Part shown: piece by piece, positions 6,210 to 8,280 of the stretch | How positions within the stretch are numbered: position 1 is the first letter of the stretch | Layout of the letters: each line of letters starts with the position of its first letter | Source: Actinobacteria bacterium UBA7398 | GTDB taxonomy: Bacteria > Actinomycetota > Actinomycetes > Nanopelagicales > Nanopelagicaceae | Direction: 5' to 3' | Assembly: GCA_002470135.1 (NCBI GenBank) | Contig: DKNC01000059.1 | Span: 4,431 to 12,710, forward strand | Length of the DNA stretch: 8,280 nt | Translations under genes and position numbers: made by a program | Notes under the pieces: model-generated | Database searches by the model: none | Told to the model about the DNA's origin: nothing | Seen by the model: the letters and a program-made list of their open reading frames with translations, nothing else

Positions 6210-7325
6210 TTATTTTCTATTTCGAAATGCTTCGTGAAATTTACCGAAAAATCCAGTTTCGTGCCGTTGCTTAACTTCGCCGCTATTTGCTTTATCACCA
6301 CGGGCCTCTGCAAATTGGTGGAGTAGATCTTCTTCTTTTTTAGAAAGTTTGTTTGGAATCAGAACATCAATATGGGCAAATAAATCGCCACGACCAGAAC
6401 CGCGTAATTTTGTAATACCTTTTCCACGAATCGGCAAAACGCTGCCGCTCTGAGTTCCGGGTTTAATTTCAATTTCAATCTCGCCATCTAAAGTTTCAAT
6501 TTTAACTTTACTTCCAAGTGCTGCACCGGTCATTGGTACTGAAACTGAAACATGTAAATCATTTCCTTCGCGCACCAAAAAATCATGATCTGCGACATCA
6601 ATTTCAACATACAAATCCCCAGCTGGGCCACCGCCTGGGCCGACTTCACCTTGGCCCGACATTTGAATTCGGTTTCCGCTCTCAACGCCAGCCGGTATTT
6701 TTATATCCAAACTTCGCTTAGACCTAACTCGCCCATCGCCAGCGCATTCGCCGCAAGGTGTTGGAATCGTTGAGCCAAATCCTTGGCATGCAGCACATGG
6801 TCTGCTTGTTAAAACTTGGCCTATAAAAGATCTTGTAACTTGCTGAGTTTCGCCTTTGCCCCGACAAATTTCGCAAGTTTTTGGATTACTGCCATTGGCG
6901 CAACCACTTCCGGAACATTGCGTGCAGAGAATTGCAGTTTCGACATTTAATTCTCTGTCAGTACCAAAACATGCTTCGGCTAACTCAATATCAACTCGAA
7001 TTAGCGCATCTTGGCCATGGCGCATTCTCGGCCTTGGACCACGCGAATTTCCACCGCCACCAAAGAAGGCATCCATAATGTCGCCAAAACCGAAATTGGC
7101 ATTACCAAATCCGTTAAATCCTTGGCCGCCTTGATCGTAATTTTGTCGTTTATTCGGATCACTCAAAACTTCATACGCGGCAGTTATCTCTTTAAATCGA
7201 TCTTGCACTGCAGGATCTGGGTTCACATCTGGATGCAATTCGCGCGCTAATTTTCGATAAGACTTCTTTATTTCATCAGCGCTTGCATCTCGACTTACGC
7301 CGAGGGTTTCGTAAAGGTCAGCCAT
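6210..7325 (-). CDS. dnaJ: Chaperone protein DnaJ (Hsp40, type I)
   Basis: Co-chaperone that delivers unfolded proteins to DnaK and stimulates its ATPase. The 371-residue product has the full type I layout: a J domain (about 1-65) with the essential HPD at 31-33, and a Gly/Phe-rich linker (about 66-95). Four CxxCxGxG zinc repeats begin at C134, C151, C177 and C191, and two beta-sandwich substrate-binding domains follow to about residue 330. The C-terminal dimerisation segment includes LSKKEEDLLHQFAE. No key residue is missing. The start is ATG, only 3 nt after the hrcA stop, with no strong Shine-Dalgarno. This is the hrcA-linked copy (often called dnaJ2 in actinobacteria); a second copy with dnaK-grpE would be elsewhere. 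It may be autoregulated through HrcA, but no CIRCE operator was found in the window. Confidence 0.97.
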   Translation of the reverse strand: MADLYETLGVSRDASADEIKKSYRKLARELHPDVNPDPAVQDRFKEITAAYEVLSDPNKRQNYDQGGQGFNGFGNANFGFGDIMDAFFGGGGNSRGPRPRMRHGQDALIRVDIELAEACFGTDRELNVETAILCTQCSGSGCANGSNPKTCEICRGKGETQQVTRSFIGQVLTSRPCAACQGFGSTIPTPCGECAGDGRVRSKRSLDIKIPAGVESGNRIQMSGQGEVGPGGGPAGDLYVEIDVADHDFLVREGNDLHVSVSVPMTGAALGSKVKIETLDGEIEIEIKPGTQSGSVLPIRGKGITKLRGSGRGDLFAHIDVLIPNKLSKKEEDLLHQFAEARGDKANSGEVKQRHETGFFGKFHEAFRNRK

Positions 7326-7328
7326 AAG

Positions 7329-8087
7329 TTACTTATTATCCCCTAAGAATTTTCCAACATATCTTGCAACAGCAGTAACGGCCGACATAGAACTCGCATA
7401 ATCCATTCGAGTTGGCCCAATAATACCTAGAGCGCCAGCAGGGCTGCCATCTTGCCCGTAACTCATAGAGACAAGGCTTGTGGTTTGCAGATTCTTTTCC
7501 GACTGTTCATCTCCAATTCGTACACGCATTGAATCGCCTACATCACTAAGCAATCGCAGAAGCACAACTTGTTCTTCGAGCGCTTCCAAAATTGGATGGA
7601 TATCGGAGGCTTGTTCATGGCTAGAGCGCGCTAAATTTGCGGTACCAGCTAACGCCACTTTCGCTTTAGAGTCTGCGTGAGATGGATATTGCACAACCGC
7701 AACTTGTTTAGTTATCTGCGCAAGCAACCGCACAGTTCGAGCCATCACATCATCTAAATCTCCAGCGCCTTCTAAGAAAGTTTCGATTGCGCGTCGCTCT
7801 GGCTCTGAGAAAGGTTTTATGGTGGCTAATTTATCTACGAAAATTCGATATCCGAGATTAGTTGGAATTCGACCGGCGCTGGTGTGAGGTTGTGTAATCA
7901 ACCCAGCCTCTTCCAAGACTGCCATTTCATTACGAATTGTTGCTGGCGAAATCCCAAGATCATGGCGTTGTGCAATTGATTTAGAACCAACTGGCTCTTC
8001 GGTGGCGACATACTCTTCAACGATTGCACGCAATATCTCTAATTGGCGCGATTCCATATTTGGAACCTTCGTATTTGATGTGCTCAT
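7329..8087 (-). CDS. hrcA: Heat-inducible transcription repressor HrcA, shortened form
   Basis: Repressor that binds CIRCE operators of chaperone genes such as groESL. The N-terminal winged-helix domain is intact: ESRQLEILRAIVEEYV (12-27), EEPVGSKSIAQRHDLGISPATIRNEMAVLEEAGLI (30-64) and QPHTSAGRIPTNLGYRIFVD (66-85). The C-terminal part is also recognisable: LAGTANLAR (146-154), HPILEALEEQVVLLRLL (164-180), the VRIGDE block and GIIGPTRMDY (221-230). HrcA is usually about 330-350 residues; this one has 252. The missing 85-90 residues fall between VVQYPSH (131-137) and the LAGTANLAR motif, so part of the GAF-like core and the inserted dimerisation domain are absent. The frame is continuous. The start used is ATG at 8087, 13 nt after hemW. 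An ATG at 8057 (M11) is a good alternative: it has AAGG 8 nt upstream and matches the usual start of homologues. Confidence 0.93.
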   Translation of the reverse strand: MSTSNTKVPNMESRQLEILRAIVEEYVATEEPVGSKSIAQRHDLGISPATIRNEMAVLEEAGLITQPHTSAGRIPTNLGYRIFVDKLATIKPFSEPERRAIETFLEGAGDLDDVMARTVRLLAQITKQVAVVQYPSHADSKAKVALAGTANLARSSHEQASDIHPILEALEEQVVLLRLLSDVGDSMRVRIGDEQSEKNLQTTSLVSMSYGQDGSPAGALGIIGPTRMDYASSMSAVTAVARYVGKFLGDNK

Positions 8088-8100
8088 GGTGGAAAAGGTA

Positions 8101-8280
8101 CTACACCATTAATTCGCGGACGATTCGGTCGGCAATTAAGCGCCCCGATTGGGTTAACACAACCCGACCTTGCGACCAATGTGTGTGTGAAATATGGTCG
8201 CTTTCTAGATATTTTGCTGCACTTGCATTTTGTACTGACGTTAATGAATTTCGATCAATTCCATCAACTAACCTAATTTG
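8101..8280 (-). CDS. hemW: HemW-type radical SAM protein (oxygen-independent coproporphyrinogen III oxidase-like), C-terminal fragment
   Basis: The last 59 codons and a TAG stop of a gene that enters from the high-coordinate edge. The visible protein reads QIRLVDGIDRNS..., then YLESDHISHTHWSQGRVVLT, and ends SGRLIADRIVRELMV. This closing pattern (RVVLTxxGRLLADxxVRxLL) is the C-terminal HemW_C region of HemW/HemN-like proteins, where a short winged-helix-like segment ends the chain. HemW binds heme and is involved in heme delivery, unlike true HemN. The radical SAM CxxxCxxC motif would lie outside the window. Identification rests on this tail and on the position directly upstream of hrcA, where hemW lies in many bacteria. 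No Shine-Dalgarno is visible in the 13 nt before hrcA. Confidence 0.8.
   Translation of the reverse strand, partial: QIRLVDGIDRNSLTSVQNASAAKYLESDHISHTHWSQGRVVLTQSGRLIADRIVRELMV

Noticed and set aside
7329..8087. hrcA as a pseudogene
   Set aside because: Although short, the frame is continuous, both ends keep family motifs, and normal tight spacing to dnaJ is kept, which favours an in-frame shortened protein.
8088..8130. Possible CIRCE operator upstream of hrcA
   Set aside because: No TTAGCACTC-N9-GAGTGCTAA-like inverted repeat is present; the 13-nt gap and the hemW end show nothing similar.

Overview
The window is an 8.3-kb stretch of densely packed housekeeping genes, all read from the minus strand, so transcription runs from high to low coordinates. 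The organism is most likely an actinobacterium with a low-GC, streamlined genome, such as the freshwater acI/Nanopelagicales type. Three things point that way: the hemW-hrcA-dnaJ-rsmE-HIT-phoH-ybeY-CBS order, the actinobacterial style of several proteins (for example the WPPG end of the HIT protein), and AT-rich codon use with almost no intergenic DNA. The lineage is an inference; no rRNA or marker phylogeny was available.

In transcription order, the window opens with the C-terminal 59 codons of hemW (8280-8101). Next come the heat-shock repressor hrcA and the chaperone gene dnaJ, then rsmE (16S rRNA methyltransferase), a HIT-family hydrolase, phoH (ATPase), ybeY (rRNA endonuclease) and a DUF21-CBS-CorC membrane protein. 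A fumarylacetoacetate-hydrolase-family enzyme and gltX (glutamyl-tRNA synthetase) follow. The first 20 nt of a tRNA, best read as tRNA-Gln, run off the low-coordinate edge.

Genes are separated by at most 44 nt, and several overlap or nearly touch: CBS/ybeY by 4 nt, gltX/FAH by 8 nt, the HIT ribosome-binding site over the rsmE stop, and rsmE 1 nt after dnaJ. I found no intrinsic terminator and no convincing promoter, so much of the window may be one transcript with translational coupling. Functionally it joins protein folding and its control (HrcA, DnaJ), ribosome maturation and rRNA quality control (RsmE, YbeY, PhoH) and charging of tRNA (GltX with tRNA-Gln).

I see no mobile element, CRISPR array, defence system or clearly new system. 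The most unusual item is HrcA: it lacks roughly 85-90 residues from the middle of the protein while both ends remain well conserved. Smaller points of interest are the junction between the hrcA-to-CBS block and the FAH-gltX-tRNA block with no era or recO between them, a changed fourth zinc-ligand position in GltX, and three start sites that differ from, or compete with, the longest reading frame.
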